64,000 nt of DNA, taken from contig NZ_JAPAAF010000004.1 in assembly GCF_025907915.1 (NCBI RefSeq), forward strand, positions 62,001 to 126,000, given 5' to 3'. Below are positions 25,559-34,649 of this stretch, piece after piece (position 1 is the stretch's first letter; each line of letters opens with the position of its first letter). A model generated the notes under the pieces. That model had not been told where the DNA came from. It saw only the letters and a program-made list of their open reading frames with translations, and made no database searches. A program made the translations under genes and the position numbers. Source of the stretch: Gaoshiqia sediminis (GTDB lineage: Bacteria > Bacteroidota > Bacteroidia > Bacteroidales > Prolixibacteraceae).

Positions 25559-28360
25559 TTATAGTTTGCTTGCCAGTGCGTTGCCCGTAAAAGATACTGC
25601 CGATTTGGCCAGGTCTTCCGGCTTGCCTTCAAAGATGACCTGCCCGCCGTTTTTCCCGCCTTCAGGTCCCAGGTCGATTACCCAGTCGGCCGATTTGATT
25701 ACGTCCAGGTTGTGCTCGATGATAATGATACTGTGCCCGCGGGAAATCAGCGCATTGAACGACACCAGTAACTTATTGATATCATGAAAGTGTAGACCGG
25801 TTGTCGGTTCATCAAAAATGAAAAGGGTGGGAGAGTCTTTCTCTTTAGCCAAAAATGCTGCCAGCTTTACACGCTGGCTCTCGCCGCCCGACAAGGTGGA
25901 AGAGCTTTGACCAAGCTTTACGTAGCCCAAGCCAACATCCTGCAAGGGTTGCAGCTTTTTGGCCACTTTCTTTTCGGTTGAGCTTTTCCCGTGACCAAAA
26001 AATTCGATCGCTTCGTTCACGGTCATTTCCAGTACATCGTAAATGTTTTTTCCCCGGTATTCTACTTCCAGTATTTCCTCTTTGAAACGTTTGCCCTGAC
26101 AGCTTTCGCAAACCAGGTGGACATCGGCCATAAATTGCATCTCGACATTGATTTCGCCTTCACCCTGGCATTCTTCGCAGCGACCGCCATCCACATTGAA
26201 GGAGAAATGTGACGGTTTGAACCCCTGGTATTTTGATGCTGGCAAATCGGCATACAATTTCCGGATTTCGTCGTAGGCTTTCAGGTAGGTCACCGGGTTG
26301 GAACGGGATGATTTTCCAATCGGGTTTTGATCAACAAATTCAACGGCAGTCAGTCGGTTAATATCGCCTTTGATGGCATCGTGCTGTCCGGTTTTTTCAC
26401 TGAACCCGCCAAAAAGCTTGGCTACCCCGGGGTATAGTATTTTGCTGACCAGGGTGGATTTTCCGGAACCACTGACCCCGGTTACCGCTGTAATCGTGTT
26501 TAGCGGAAATTTGACCGTAATATTTCTCAGGTTGTTTTCCCGCGCACCGATCACTTCAATGAAATCGGTCCATTTTCGGCGTACAGATGGCGTTTCAATT
26601 TTGCGGGTGCCGTTCAGGTAGTCAGCTGTCAGGCTATTTTTTGCGGTGAGCAACTGTTTGTGGTCGCCTTGAAAAACCAATTCGCCACCGTGAATTCCTG
26701 CTTTTGGGCCAATGTCGATAATTTCGTCAGCCGCGCGGATAATTTCTTCATCATGTTCGACTACCAAAACTGTGTTGCCTATTTTTTGAAGCTTTCGGAG
26801 TACCTCGATCAGCCGTTCGGTATCCTTCGGATGCAGCCCAATGCTGGGTTCATCCAAAATATACAGCGATCCAACCAGGCTCGATCCCAGCGATGTGGCC
26901 AGGTTGATCCGCTGTGATTCGCCTCCGGAGAGCGTTGACGACAACCGGTTTAGGGTCAGGTAACCTAAACCAACATCGCATAGAAAATTCAGCCGGCTAG
27001 TGATTTCAATCAAAATCCGGCGCGCGATTTTCAGTTCATGTTCGCCCAGTTTTATGTGGCTGAAAAATTCACGTAACTCGTTTACGGGCATCAACACCAA
27101 ATCCTGAAGCGGAGTATTGGCCACCTGTACATAACCGGCTTCTTTTTTCAGACGTGTTCCCCGACAGTCAGGGCAAGTGGTTTTGCCCCGGTAACGGGCC
27201 AGCATTACCCTGTACTGAATTTTATAGCTTTTTTCTTCCAGCATTTTAAAAAAGGCATCAATTCCTTTGAAATAGGCATTCCCTTTCCAAAGCAGGCGTT
27301 GCTGTTCGGGGCTGAGTTCATAGTAGGGCTTGTGGATCGGGAATCCAAAGCGCGACGCGTTTTGAATCAGCTGGTCTTTCCAGAGCTTCATGCTTTCGCC
27401 TTTCCAACAGGCCACGGCATCCTGATAAACCGACAGGGTTTTGTTTGGGATGACGAGGTCTTCGTCGATACCGATAACTTTTCCGTATCCCTCGCAGGTA
27501 GGGCATGCCCCAACCGGGTTGTTGAAGCTGAACATGTGCTCGCTGGGCTCTTCAAATGCCATTCCGTCAGCTTCAAAAAGATTCGAAAATTTCTCTTCCA
27601 ATACCTTTTCGCCCTGGTAAACTTTGATCAGACATTCGCCGTGTCCTTCAAAAAATGCGGTCTGCACCGAATCGGCCATACGGCTGACGTTATCTTCGTC
27701 GCGACTGGCCTGTAAGCGATCCACCACCAGGTTGCAGTTGCCGGAGCAAAAATCATCTGGATTTTCACTTAACAGTTCATCGATTCGTTGAATGCCTTTG
27801 GGCGTTTCGATGCGCGAAAAACCCTGTTGAAGCAGCAATTCCGCTTCTTCCAGGATTGAACGGCCATTTTTTGCCCGAAGCGGTGAACTGATCAGCAAGC
27901 GGGTTTCTTCCGGGAACGAGCAGATGAAATCAACCACATCGCCAACCTGGTGGCGCTTCACTTCTTTCCCCGAAATGGGCGAAATTGTTTTGCCAATGCG
28001 GGCATAGAGCAATTTCAGGTAATCGTAAATTTCGGTTGATGTGCCCACGGTGGAGCGCGGGTTGCGGGTGTTCACCTTTTGCTCGATGGCAATAGCTGGC
28101 GGAATCCCTTTGATAAAATCGACCTCCGGTTTATTGATTCGGCCCAGGAACTGCCGGGCATACGACGACAGGCTTTCTACGTAGCGACGTTGTCCTTCGG
28201 CATACAGGGTATCGAAGGCCAGCGACGATTTTCCCGAGCCTGAAAGTCCGGTGACAACAATCAGTTTGTTGCGCGGGATTTTCAGCTCGATGTTCTTCAG
28301 ATTGTGTACGCAGGCCCCTTTTATATGAATGTTATTTGCGGCAGAGCTGTCTTTTGTCAT
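25559..28360 (-). CDS. uvrA: Excinuclease ABC subunit A
   Basis: Damage-recognition ATPase of nucleotide excision repair. It has 933 residues, the normal length. It has two ABC ATPase modules: Walker [10 protein letters not shown] near residue 40 and GVSGSGKST near 635. Signature motifs [12 protein letters not shown] and [12 protein letters not shown] are both present. Zinc-binding pairs are CPTC and CPDC in the first half, and CEEC and CESC in the second half. The N-terminal ATPase half continues into [20 protein letters not shown], typical of UvrA. It stands alone with its own promoter. uvrB and uvrC are not in the window. Confidence 0.97.
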   Translation of the reverse strand: MTKDSSAANNIHIKGACVHNLKNIELKIPRNKLIVVTGLSGSGKSSLAFDTLYAEGQRRYVESLSSYARQFLGRINKPEVDFIKGIPPAIAIEQKVNTRNPRSTVGTSTEIYDYLKLLYARIGKTISPISGKEVKRHQVGDVVDFICSFPEETRLLISSPLRAKNGRSILEEAELLLQQGFSRIETPKGIQRIDELLSENPDDFCSGNCNLVVDRLQASRDEDNVSRMADSVQTAFFEGHGECLIKVYQGEKVLEEKFSNLFEADGMAFEEPSEHMFSFNNPVGACPTCEGYGKVIGIDEDLVIPNKTLSVYQDAVACWKGESMKLWKDQLIQNASRFGFPIHKPYYELSPEQQRLLWKGNAYFKGIDAFFKMLEEKSYKIQYRVMLARYRGKTTCPDCRGTRLKKEAGYVQVANTPLQDLVLMPVNELREFFSHIKLGEHELKIARRILIEITSRLNFLCDVGLGYLTLNRLSSTLSGGESQRINLATSLGSSLVGSLYILDEPSIGLHPKDTERLIEVLRKLQKIGNTVLVVEHDEEIIRAADEIIDIGPKAGIHGGELVFQGDHKQLLTAKNSLTADYLNGTRKIETPSVRRKWTDFIEVIGARENNLRNITVKFPLNTITAVTGVSGSGKSTLVSKILYPGVAKLFGGFSEKTGQHDAIKGDINRLTAVEFVDQNPIGKSSRSNPVTYLKAYDEIRKLYADLPASKYQGFKPSHFSFNVDGGRCEECQGEGEINVEMQFMADVHLVCESCQGKRFKEEILEVEYRGKNIYDVLEMTVNEAIEFFGHGKSSTEKKVAKKLQPLQDVGLGYVKLGQSSSTLSGGESQRVKLAAFLAKEKDSPTLFIFDEPTTGLHFHDINKLLVSFNALISRGHSIIIIEHNLDVIKSADWVIDLGPEGGKNGGQVIFEGKPEDLAKSAVSFTGNALASKL

Positions 28361-28427
28361 GAAAATGTGATTTTTTTAATCGGGCAAATTTGCATTTCAA
28401 CCAAAAATCAGTGAAATTTACCTCGTG

Positions 28428-28435
28428 CAAAATTA
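28428..28435 (-). promoter_or_regulatory. Promoter -7 element for uvrA
   Basis: TAATTTTG on the minus strand, a perfect TAnnTTTG, about 67 bases before the uvrA ATG. No obvious SOS box was seen near it. Confidence 0.55.
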
Positions 28436-28517
28436 AGAAATACTTTTACTCATTCTAAAAACCGGTTGCCTATAGACGAATTTTACTTTTTTGTTTTAAA
28501 AAACTAAATAGAAAGTA

Positions 28518-29111
28518 ATGTTCAGCACAATCACTTCTGATGATAATTTGCTTGTTCAGCAATTTATCAATGGCGACCAATCAGCAATCGAAACGCTTGT
28601 CGGCCGTCATCAACACCGGGTTTTTACCTACATCGTTTTAATTGTCAAGAATCAGCAGTTGGCCGAGGATATTTTTCAGGACACCTTTATTAAGGTGATT
28701 CGTTCACTGAAAACCGGGAAATACACCGAAAACGGAAAATTTGTTTCCTGGGTGCTCCGGATTGCTCACAACTTGATTATCGACCATTTTCGAAAGGAAA
28801 AGTTACAGAATACTACTTCCAACGAAGATTCGGAATACGATCTGTTCAATTCGCCCCGCTTTTCGGATGAAAATATTGAAGACCAGTTGGTTTTTGAGCA
28901 AATCCGGTCCGATATTCGCCGGTTGATCGATGAGCTGCCCGACGACCAGCGACAGGTAATCATTATGCGCCATTACCTGGGCCTAAGTTTCAAAGAAATT
29001 GCCGAACGTACTGATGTAAGCATCAATACGGCTTTGGGACGTATGCGGTATGCACTGATCAACCTGCGCAAGATCATCGAGAAGAACAACCTGATACTCA
29101 CAAAAATTTAG
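28518..29111 (+). CDS. RNA polymerase sigma factor, ECF family
   Basis: A 197-residue sigma factor with region 2 (residues 12-90; DIFQDTFIKVIRSLKTG, then FVSWVLRIAHNLIIDHFRKEK) and region 4 (about 135-190; LPDDQRQVIIMRHYLGLSFKEIAERTDVSINTALGRMRYAL helix-turn-helix). There is no region 3, so it is group 4. There is no membrane anti-sigma gene directly after it. A 76-residue cytosolic protein follows, which might be a small partner. Targets are unknown. Confidence 0.93.
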   Translation: MFSTITSDDNLLVQQFINGDQSAIETLVGRHQHRVFTYIVLIVKNQQLAEDIFQDTFIKVIRSLKTGKYTENGKFVSWVLRIAHNLIIDHFRKEKLQNTTSNEDSEYDLFNSPRFSDENIEDQLVFEQIRSDIRRLIDELPDDQRQVIIMRHYLGLSFKEIAERTDVSINTALGRMRYALINLRKIIEKNNLILTKI

Positions 29112-29183
29112 GCTTCTTGCGGAGCAATATAATTTTTGTATGGGCGTTTGAATGTTGATGTTTTACTTTAATACTCAGTGCCT

Positions 29184-29414
29184 ATGAACGAAAATTATAC
29201 CTTGAATTATTTTTTACGTGCATTACAGCAGGAAGCAGTGGGATGGGAATTGAATCCAGGGCAAATTATGGAGAGTGCAGGGATGAAGAAGATAGCCGGT
29301 AAGAATGAAAATTTACCATCGAAAAAAGTATTGGCAGGAATTATGGATTTTGCAAAATCCTACGATGCCGTAAAGACCCGCACTGTTGGATATATTGAAA
29401 TGAATTTCAACTAA
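29184..29414 (+). CDS. Small conserved protein downstream of the ECF sigma gene
   Basis: A 76-residue, soluble protein without cysteines or a signal peptide. It begins MNENYTLNYFLRALQQEAVG and ends with VKTRTVGYIEMNFN. It starts 72 bases after the sigma factor and is closed by a terminator, so the two probably form one transcript. I do not recognise its family. A GTG at 29178 would add two residues. The ATG is preferred. A role as a partner of the sigma factor is a guess from position. Confidence 0.65.
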   Translation: MNENYTLNYFLRALQQEAVGWELNPGQIMESAGMKKIAGKNENLPSKKVLAGIMDFAKSYDAVKTRTVGYIEMNFN

Positions 29415-29437
29415 AAAACACCTGTTTTTGTATTGCA

Positions 29438-29466
29438 GAGCATCTTGACAAAGATGCTTTTTTTTC
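29438..29466 (+). terminator. Terminator after the sigma factor unit
   Basis: Stem AGCATCTT/AAGATGCT with loop GACA and an eight-T run. Confidence 0.9.
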
Positions 29467-29516
29467 GTTATTTAGTGATATCAAATTGATATTAGTATGA
29501 ATTAAAATCTGATATT

Positions 29517-30362
29517 ATGGAAAGGTCTTATGCTGCAAAATCGGGTTACTTGTTTTTGGTACTTGAATTCATCTTTTTGGTGCTTTCATTTTTGGGCTTC
29601 ATGCGCGGGATGGTACTGCCTTCGGCTATTTTAATTCTGGTTTTTGTTTTTTGTGCGCTAGGCTTTGTGATTGTCAATCCGAACGAGAGCCTGGTGCTGG
29701 TGCTATTTGGTGAATACAAAGGCACGATCAAGAAGAATGGTTTTTTCTGGGCAAATCCACTTTTCAGCAAGAAGAAAATCTCGCTGCGGGCGCGTAACCT
29801 GGACAGTGAACCAATTAAGGTAAATGATAAAATTGGTAATCCTGTCATGATTGGTGTTGTGTTGGTTTGGCGGGTGAGCAATACCTTTAAGGCTGCTTTT
29901 GATGTAAATGACTACGAACATTTTGTCGATATTCAGACCGAAGCTGCGATCCGAAAATTGGCCGGGCTTTATCCCTACGATAATTTTGAAGATGAAGCGG
30001 CCGAGATTACCCTGCGTAGTGGTGGAGAAGAAGTTAACGAGGAGCTTGAACGTGAAGTGACCGAACGTTTGGCTATCGCCGGAATTGAAGTGATGGAGGC
30101 GCGAATCAACTATCTGGCCTACGCACAGGAAATTGCCCAGGCCATGCTGAAACGCCAGCAGGCAACCGCCATTGTTGCTGCCCGTTTCAAAATTGTAGAA
30201 GGTGCGGTCAGTATGGTAGAAATGGCCTTGGACGAATTGAGCAAGAAAGAAATTGTTGTGCTGGATGAGGAGAAAAAAGCCACCATGGTCAGCAATCTGA
30301 TGGTTGTATTGTGCGGCGACAAAGAGGTAAGTCCGGTAGTGAATACAGGCAGTATCTATTAA
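29517..30362 (+). CDS. SPFH/band 7 domain membrane protein
   Basis: A 281-residue membrane protein. It has two N-terminal transmembrane helices (residues 9-30 and 33-53), then an SPFH domain (VNPNESLVLVLFGEYKGTIKKNGFFWANP) and a charged helical end with IAQAMLKRQQATAIVAARF. Proteins of this stomatin/flotillin type form oligomers on the membrane and organise microdomains. It heads a tight four-gene operon (SPFH, DUF5808, Arc-like, zinc ribbon) that recurs in other bacteria in a similar order. Its job in that operon is not known. Confidence 0.88.
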   Translation: MERSYAAKSGYLFLVLEFIFLVLSFLGFMRGMVLPSAILILVFVFCALGFVIVNPNESLVLVLFGEYKGTIKKNGFFWANPLFSKKKISLRARNLDSEPIKVNDKIGNPVMIGVVLVWRVSNTFKAAFDVNDYEHFVDIQTEAAIRKLAGLYPYDNFEDEAAEITLRSGGEEVNEELEREVTERLAIAGIEVMEARINYLAYAQEIAQAMLKRQQATAIVAARFKIVEGAVSMVEMALDELSKKEIVVLDEEKKATMVSNLMVVLCGDKEVSPVVNTGSIY

Positions 30363-30380
30363 CTTTTAGGTCAGTTTATC

Positions 30381-30602
30381 ATGAAAAGATTGGACAATGA
30401 TCGTGAGCTGGATAACATGCGAAACGATCCGGATAATTATATCTGGGGCATCTTTTATTTCAACCCGAAAGATTACCGGGTGATACTTCCGAAACGAAAC
30501 CGGTTTTTGGGCTGGACCCTGAATTTTGCCAAAGCAGAATCATACCTGATTCTTTTGATTCTTGTTGCAGCCGGTTATGTTCTGGGCCACATGTTTGGAT
30601 AA
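30381..30602 (+). CDS. DUF5808-like small membrane protein
   Basis: A 73-residue protein. It contains a short N-terminal domain with DPDNYIWGIFYFNPKDYRVILPKRNRFLGWTLNFA in two halves, the DUF5808 pattern, and a single C-terminal transmembrane helix (about 52-71). It starts 18 bases after the SPFH gene. Function unknown. Close coupling suggests that it acts at the same membrane site as the SPFH protein. Confidence 0.75.
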   Translation: MKRLDNDRELDNMRNDPDNYIWGIFYFNPKDYRVILPKRNRFLGWTLNFAKAESYLILLILVAAGYVLGHMFG

Positions 30603-30706
30603 GGGCAACAAGTAATATTGGAAACAGCAATAATATAATAAGGTAGGTGCTATTGAAAACAACTGATGAAAAGCAATACGCCGAAAGCCTTGGTGAGGAT
30701 TGAGAG

Positions 30707-30892
30707 ATGGCAGGGAAAAAATCATTTGTTTTACGACTGGATCCGAAGGATTATGAGGCACTGGAGCGTTGGGCTGCCGATGAATTCCGGAGCATCAACG
30801 GGCAACTGGAATGGATTATCCACCAGGCGCTGAAAGATGCCGGGAGAAAACCCGGTTCCTCAAAAAATGAAGAAAATTCATCAACCGATTAA
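30707..30892 (+). CDS. Arc-like ribbon-helix-helix protein
   Basis: A 61-residue protein. The opening KKSFVLRLDPKDYEALERWA is a beta strand followed by a helix, then FRSINGQLEWIIHQALKDAG, which is the ribbon-helix-helix DNA-binding fold of Arc/CopG repressors. It would bind DNA as a dimer. It lacks an adjacent toxin gene, so a toxin-antitoxin role is unlikely. It may be an operon regulator. The C-terminal tail is polar and disordered. Confidence 0.8.
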   Translation: MAGKKSFVLRLDPKDYEALERWAADEFRSINGQLEWIIHQALKDAGRKPGSSKNEENSSTD

Positions 30893-30903
30893 GTAAATTT
30901 ATC

Positions 30904-31113
30904 ATGAAGCAAACGTATCAATGCCCCAAGTGTGGCGGACGCAAAGTTGAAGTTGACCGGATCCGGACTACCGGTGACGGTTTTACCCGGTTTTTCAATA
31001 TTCAAAACAGGCGTTTTACAGCGGTGTCGTGTTCAGCCTGTGGTTATACTGAATTTTACAAAGGCAGCCCATCGGGTAAAATGAGCGATGTCTTTGATTT
31101 CCTTACAAACTGA
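30904..31113 (+). CDS. Zinc-ribbon protein (DUF2082 type)
   Basis: A 69-residue protein with two zinc knuckles: CPKCGGRKVEVDRIR at the start and VSCSACGYTEFYKG near residue 48, giving a four-Cys ribbon. The GDGFTRFFNIQNRRFTAVSC linker is characteristic of the DUF2082 Zn-ribbon family, predicted to bind nucleic acid. It starts 11 bases after the Arc-like gene and closes the four-gene operon. Confidence 0.85.
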   Translation: MKQTYQCPKCGGRKVEVDRIRTTGDGFTRFFNIQNRRFTAVSCSACGYTEFYKGSPSGKMSDVFDFLTN

Positions 31114-31356
31114 CGGAAAAAGCAGGGAGTTATTTTTTTGTCCGGGTTTTGGGTATTTATGACCGGAAATAGAAGTGATTTAAAACATCTTTTCTTTTTG
31201 TTTGTTTTAAATATTTGGCTTTCAGTTCAATATTCGTGATTGTGGTTACATATGCAATCCTATCGATTTGATAAGCCAGAAATATCTGTATGTTTACAAG
31301 GATATTGATATCTACTCATGCAGCAATGTAATTTTTTACATAAATGAAAGAAGAAG

Positions 31357-32082
31357 ATGTTTGACGATTCTATTAATAGAGAATGTGCCAATTGTAAAAG
31401 AGCTTGTTGTTTGAAATGTTTTCCGGAGGAGGAAGCATCTATTTTCAGGACGTTGACTGCTGATGAGCTGGAGTATCTGACGGCTTGCAAGCAGAGCGTC
31501 ATTTTTAATCCCGGAGAAACGATCATCAAGCAAAACACATCATCTACTTACTTCGTCTGTATTAAAGAAGGTATGGCCAAGGTGGTTGCCGAAAGCATGA
31601 AAGGGAAAAATGTAATCCTCAGGCTGGTGTCTTCGCATAGCTTGGTGACAGCCGGTGGCGTTGTAAGCGACGATATCCGTCATTTTACGGTTACGGCTAT
31701 CACACGGGTGGAATGTTGTTTCATCGATTCGTCAAAACTTCAGCAGTTGATTGAACGAAACAGCCGTTTTTCATACGAATTGCTAAAATATAACAACAAG
31801 CAGAACATCCAGATGCTCAACACACTGGTTGGCCTGACGCAGAAATATATGCCTGGTCGGGTTGCAGATACCTTACTTTACCTGAAAAACAACATTTACC
31901 AAACCAATCCTTTCAACTGCAACCTTAACAAGCAGGAACTCGCAGAAATGTCGGGAATGACCAAAGAAAGTTTTATCCGTAGTTTAAAGGAACTTGAATT
32001 GTCAGGCATTGTCCGTCAAAATAAACGCCAAATTGAAATTGTGAAGGAAGACGACTTGATGTTGATCAGCAAAAACGGTTGA
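31357..32082 (+). CDS. FNR-type oxygen-responsive transcription regulator (Crp/Fnr family)
   Basis: A 241-residue regulator with a cyclic-nucleotide-binding-like domain and a C-terminal winged helix. The N-terminus has C10, C13, C17, C18 and C21. C120 and C121 (in TRVECCFID) align with the position of E. coli FNR C122. Three N-terminal cysteines plus this one are the ligand set of the oxygen-labile [4Fe-4S] cluster. The recognition helix MTKESFIRSLKEL keeps Glu204 and Arg208, the FNR residues that read TTGAT. An FNR box begins one base after its stop codon, before the cytochrome genes. I infer that it activates or controls them when oxygen is low. Confidence 0.9.
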   Translation: MFDDSINRECANCKRACCLKCFPEEEASIFRTLTADELEYLTACKQSVIFNPGETIIKQNTSSTYFVCIKEGMAKVVAESMKGKNVILRLVSSHSLVTAGGVVSDDIRHFTVTAITRVECCFIDSSKLQQLIERNSRFSYELLKYNNKQNIQMLNTLVGLTQKYMPGRVADTLLYLKNNIYQTNPFNCNLNKQELAEMSGMTKESFIRSLKELELSGIVRQNKRQIEIVKEDDLMLISKNG

Positions 32083-32096
32083 TTGATATATATCAA
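32083..32096. promoter_or_regulatory. Perfect FNR box
   Basis: TTGATATATATCAA fits the FNR consensus TTGATnnnnATCAA at every position and is a perfect palindrome. It starts just after the stop codon of the FNR-type gene and lies about 127 bases before the hexaheme lipoprotein ATG (32223). A near match, TTGATgttgATCAG, lies 27 bp upstream at 32056-32069 inside the regulator's 3' end. A loose -7 element TATTTTTA is at 32152-32159, which would put the box near -76. Confidence 0.75.
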
Positions 32097-32222
32097 CTTT
32101 CTTCTCGTCATATGTCATACCGCTCATTCCGGGTTTAATACGATCCAATTCTATTTTTAGGGTAATAAAAAAGCAACTGAATTGTTTTTCCTGAATTATT
32201 GACCGTATTAAATCTAAAGCTT

Positions 32223-33254
32223 ATGAAAATCAGAGAAATACTCCGATTGTTGGCCATTATAGCTCTGGTACTATTTATGCTGCCATCTTGTGTAAAAGAA
32301 GGACCTCCGGGACTTGACGGTGCCAACGGAAAAGATGGGGTGGATGGAGTTGACGGGCAGGATGGTCAGGATGGAATCGTATCCTGCGTAGCTTGCCACA
32401 ACCTAACCACACGCGACGCCATTACTTCTGCCTGGGCAGTTTCCAAGCACGGAATCGGAGCAACGGCAGCCCGTAGCTCTACCGCAAGCTGTGCCCCTTG
32501 TCATTCACACGAAGGTTTTGTAAACTTTATCAATAACCCGGGCGCTGCACCGGTGGCCATTTCCAATCCGGGTTCAATCAGCTGTGCAACCTGCCACACC
32601 AATCATAACAGCTTCGACTTTGAAAATGACGGCGCAGACTATGCTTTGCGGACAAACGCTGCAGTAAAGATGATCATGTATGATGATCCAACAAAAGTTC
32701 TCGACTTTCAGAATTCATCAAATATGTGTGTCAATTGCCACCAGTCGCGCCCGGTAAGTCCGGCGTTGGCACCTGATGCCGATGGGAATTACAGTATTGC
32801 CAATTATCGTTTTGGTCCGCATCATGGTCCGCAAGGTAATCTTCTGGAAGGGGTTGGCGGATATGAGCTGGCTGGAGGGGTGCAATATCCCGGAACCAAG
32901 TCGCACCCTCACCGCAAAAGCACAAATGCTTGTGTTACCTGTCATATGCATGAGGGGGACCATACTTTTAAAGCAAGCCTGGCTTCGTGTACCGATTGTC
33001 ATGGTACGATAGATAACTTCAATGTGAACAGTGTTCAAACAGAAGTCCATGAATTGATGGAAGAGCTTGCTGAACTATTGGTAACCGCAGGTGCTTTGGA
33101 TGCAGACAGGAACATAATTGCCGGTACGTATCCGATCGAAGTTGCCGGAGCGGTGTATAATTGGAAAACCATTGAAGAAGATCGCAGTATGGGCGTTCAT
33201 AATCCGGCATATATCAAGGCTCTTTTGACAAATTCTATTGAAGCGCTACAGTAG
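32223..33254 (+). CDS. Hexaheme c-type cytochrome lipoprotein with collagen-like stalk
   Basis: A 343-residue exported lipoprotein. The signal peptide ends in a lipobox LPSC with Cys23 as the lipid anchor. Residues 27-51 are eight Gly-X-Y triplets (GPPGLDGANGKDGVDGVDG...), a collagen-like stalk. Then come six CxxCH motifs: CVACH, CAPCH, CATCH, CVNCH, CVTCH and CTDCH. Distal His pairs such as HHGP and HPHRK suit bis-His hemes. It likely sits on the outer membrane, where the stalk may hold the heme domain away from the surface. Start at ATG 32223; a TTG at 32199 is rejected. First gene after the FNR box. Inner versus outer face is not decided by sequence. Confidence 0.9.
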   Translation: MKIREILRLLAIIALVLFMLPSCVKEGPPGLDGANGKDGVDGVDGQDGQDGIVSCVACHNLTTRDAITSAWAVSKHGIGATAARSSTASCAPCHSHEGFVNFINNPGAAPVAISNPGSISCATCHTNHNSFDFENDGADYALRTNAAVKMIMYDDPTKVLDFQNSSNMCVNCHQSRPVSPALAPDADGNYSIANYRFGPHHGPQGNLLEGVGGYELAGGVQYPGTKSHPHRKSTNACVTCHMHEGDHTFKASLASCTDCHGTIDNFNVNSVQTEVHELMEELAELLVTAGALDADRNIIAGTYPIEVAGAVYNWKTIEEDRSMGVHNPAYIKALLTNSIEALQ

Positions 33255-33319
33255 TAGCTCGTTTATGTCCGGGAAGCTTCTGCCAACAGGGTGTCTTTAA
33301 TTTATAATTTTTGCCTGAA

Positions 33320-33715
33320 ATGAAAAAAATGAAAATATTCTGTCTGATTTTCCTCGTTGGATTTTTATTTGGCGCTTGCGAGTATAATTTTATTGTCCCT
33401 GAAGAGGTTCCTCCCATAGATAATGGTGGTGGAAATGGCGAAGAAACTGTTAGCTTTTCGACTCAGGTACTACCCATTTTTAGCGCCAATTGCGCCTCGT
33501 GCCACAAAACCGGCAGCACCAAGCCCGATCTAACGGCAGCCAATGCCTATCAAAGCATCTATACAAGCAAGTATATTGATGTTTCGAGCCCGGAGCAAAG
33601 CAAGATCTATTCATTTGTGAAAAACGGGGCTTCGACACATAAGCATAAACAATATACGGCAATCGAAGGTCAGTTGATGTTGACCTGGATCACCGAAGGG
33701 GCAAAGAACAATTAG
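33320..33715 (+). CDS. Monoheme c-type cytochrome lipoprotein
   Basis: A 131-residue lipoprotein with lipobox FGAC (Cys20) and a Gly/Asn/Glu-rich linker (IDNGGGNGEE). The heme domain has one CxxCH (NCASCHKTG), preceded by FSTQVLPIFSANC, typical of a small cytochrome domain found in surface and respiratory lipoproteins. It follows the hexaheme gene by 65 bases on the same strand. ATG 33320 is the start. It could pass electrons between the hexaheme lipoprotein and a partner. Confidence 0.85.
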   Translation: MKKMKIFCLIFLVGFLFGACEYNFIVPEEVPPIDNGGGNGEETVSFSTQVLPIFSANCASCHKTGSTKPDLTAANAYQSIYTSKYIDVSSPEQSKIYSFVKNGASTHKHKQYTAIEGQLMLTWITEGAKNN

Positions 33716-33740
33716 TGATTATCTAAATGAACCTACAAAC

Positions 33741-34625
33741 ATGAAGAAAGTGTTAATATTTATCGTGTTCGGTCTGTTGGTTAGCACGAACTTGTGGGCG
33801 CAGGACGAAACTGCCCCTCAGCCCCAAGTAAAGGATAAGCCGGTTCGATTTGCCTGGGAGAGCGGTATGTTGATCGACAACCAAACTTCATATATACCCA
33901 CTGTCAAAACGCTGGAACTGGTTATTCAGCATAAATTTGGCGACATATCAAATGGTCATTCCGATTTGTGGGGGATATATGCACCATCCAACAATATCCG
34001 ATTAGGGTTGAATTACGTGGTCGCTAACAATGTGCAGGTTGGCTGGGGGATCTCCAAAAAGAATATGTACAATGATTTTAATGCGAAATGGACTATTCTG
34101 GAACAAACCCGAAACAACACGATTCCGGTATTTGTGACTTTATACGGAAACCTGGCGTTGGATGGCAGTTCTGACGAAACATTTGGAACTGTTTACAAAT
34201 TTTCCGACAGGATTTCTTATTTCAGTCAATTGATTGTTGGTCGCAAAGTTACTGAATGGTTTTCGGTGCAGGGAGCGGTCAGCTTTGCGCATGCCAATTC
34301 GACGCCTGCAGAACATGATCATGATCGGATTGGCTTGCATGTAAACGGTCGGATTAAAGTTCGCCCGCAAGGATCGATCATCTGTACTTATGATGCTCCG
34401 TTGAAAATTGATAAAATATCGGAGCAACGGCCGGAATGGGACAATCATCCCAAACCGGGGCTAACGTTTGGTTATGAGGTTTCGACAAGTACTCATGCTT
34501 TCCAGATTTTCATGGGGAATTCAACAGGCCTTGTGCCACAGGATAATCTGATGAACAATTTCAATAAAATAGATAAAGATAATTTTGCTATCGGCTTTAC
34601 AATTACCCGTTTGTGGAGCTTTTAG
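33741..34625 (+). CDS. DUF5777-like outer-membrane beta-barrel protein
   Basis: A 294-residue protein with a signal peptide (MKKVLIFIVFGLLVSTNLWAQ). The rest alternates hydrophobic and polar residues as in transmembrane beta strands and ends in a terminal Phe (TITRLWSF), a usual outer-membrane barrel signature. The segment FAWESGMLIDNQTSYIPTV and the IQHKFGD repeat match DUF5777 barrel proteins of Bacteroidota, which often neighbour cytochromes. Sited among four c-type cytochrome genes, it is a candidate porin through which cytochromes could pass electrons. Confidence 0.8.
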   Translation: MKKVLIFIVFGLLVSTNLWAQDETAPQPQVKDKPVRFAWESGMLIDNQTSYIPTVKTLELVIQHKFGDISNGHSDLWGIYAPSNNIRLGLNYVVANNVQVGWGISKKNMYNDFNAKWTILEQTRNNTIPVFVTLYGNLALDGSSDETFGTVYKFSDRISYFSQLIVGRKVTEWFSVQGAVSFAHANSTPAEHDHDRIGLHVNGRIKVRPQGSIICTYDAPLKIDKISEQRPEWDNHPKPGLTFGYEVSTSTHAFQIFMGNSTGLVPQDNLMNNFNKIDKDNFAIGFTITRLWSF

Positions 34626-34649
34626 ACCGGACATTTAAAATTGTTGATT

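Noticed and set aside
32199-32222. Longer start (TTG) for the hexaheme lipoprotein
   Set aside because: The ATG at 32223 gives a clean lipoprotein signal peptide, while the extension adds polar residues before it.
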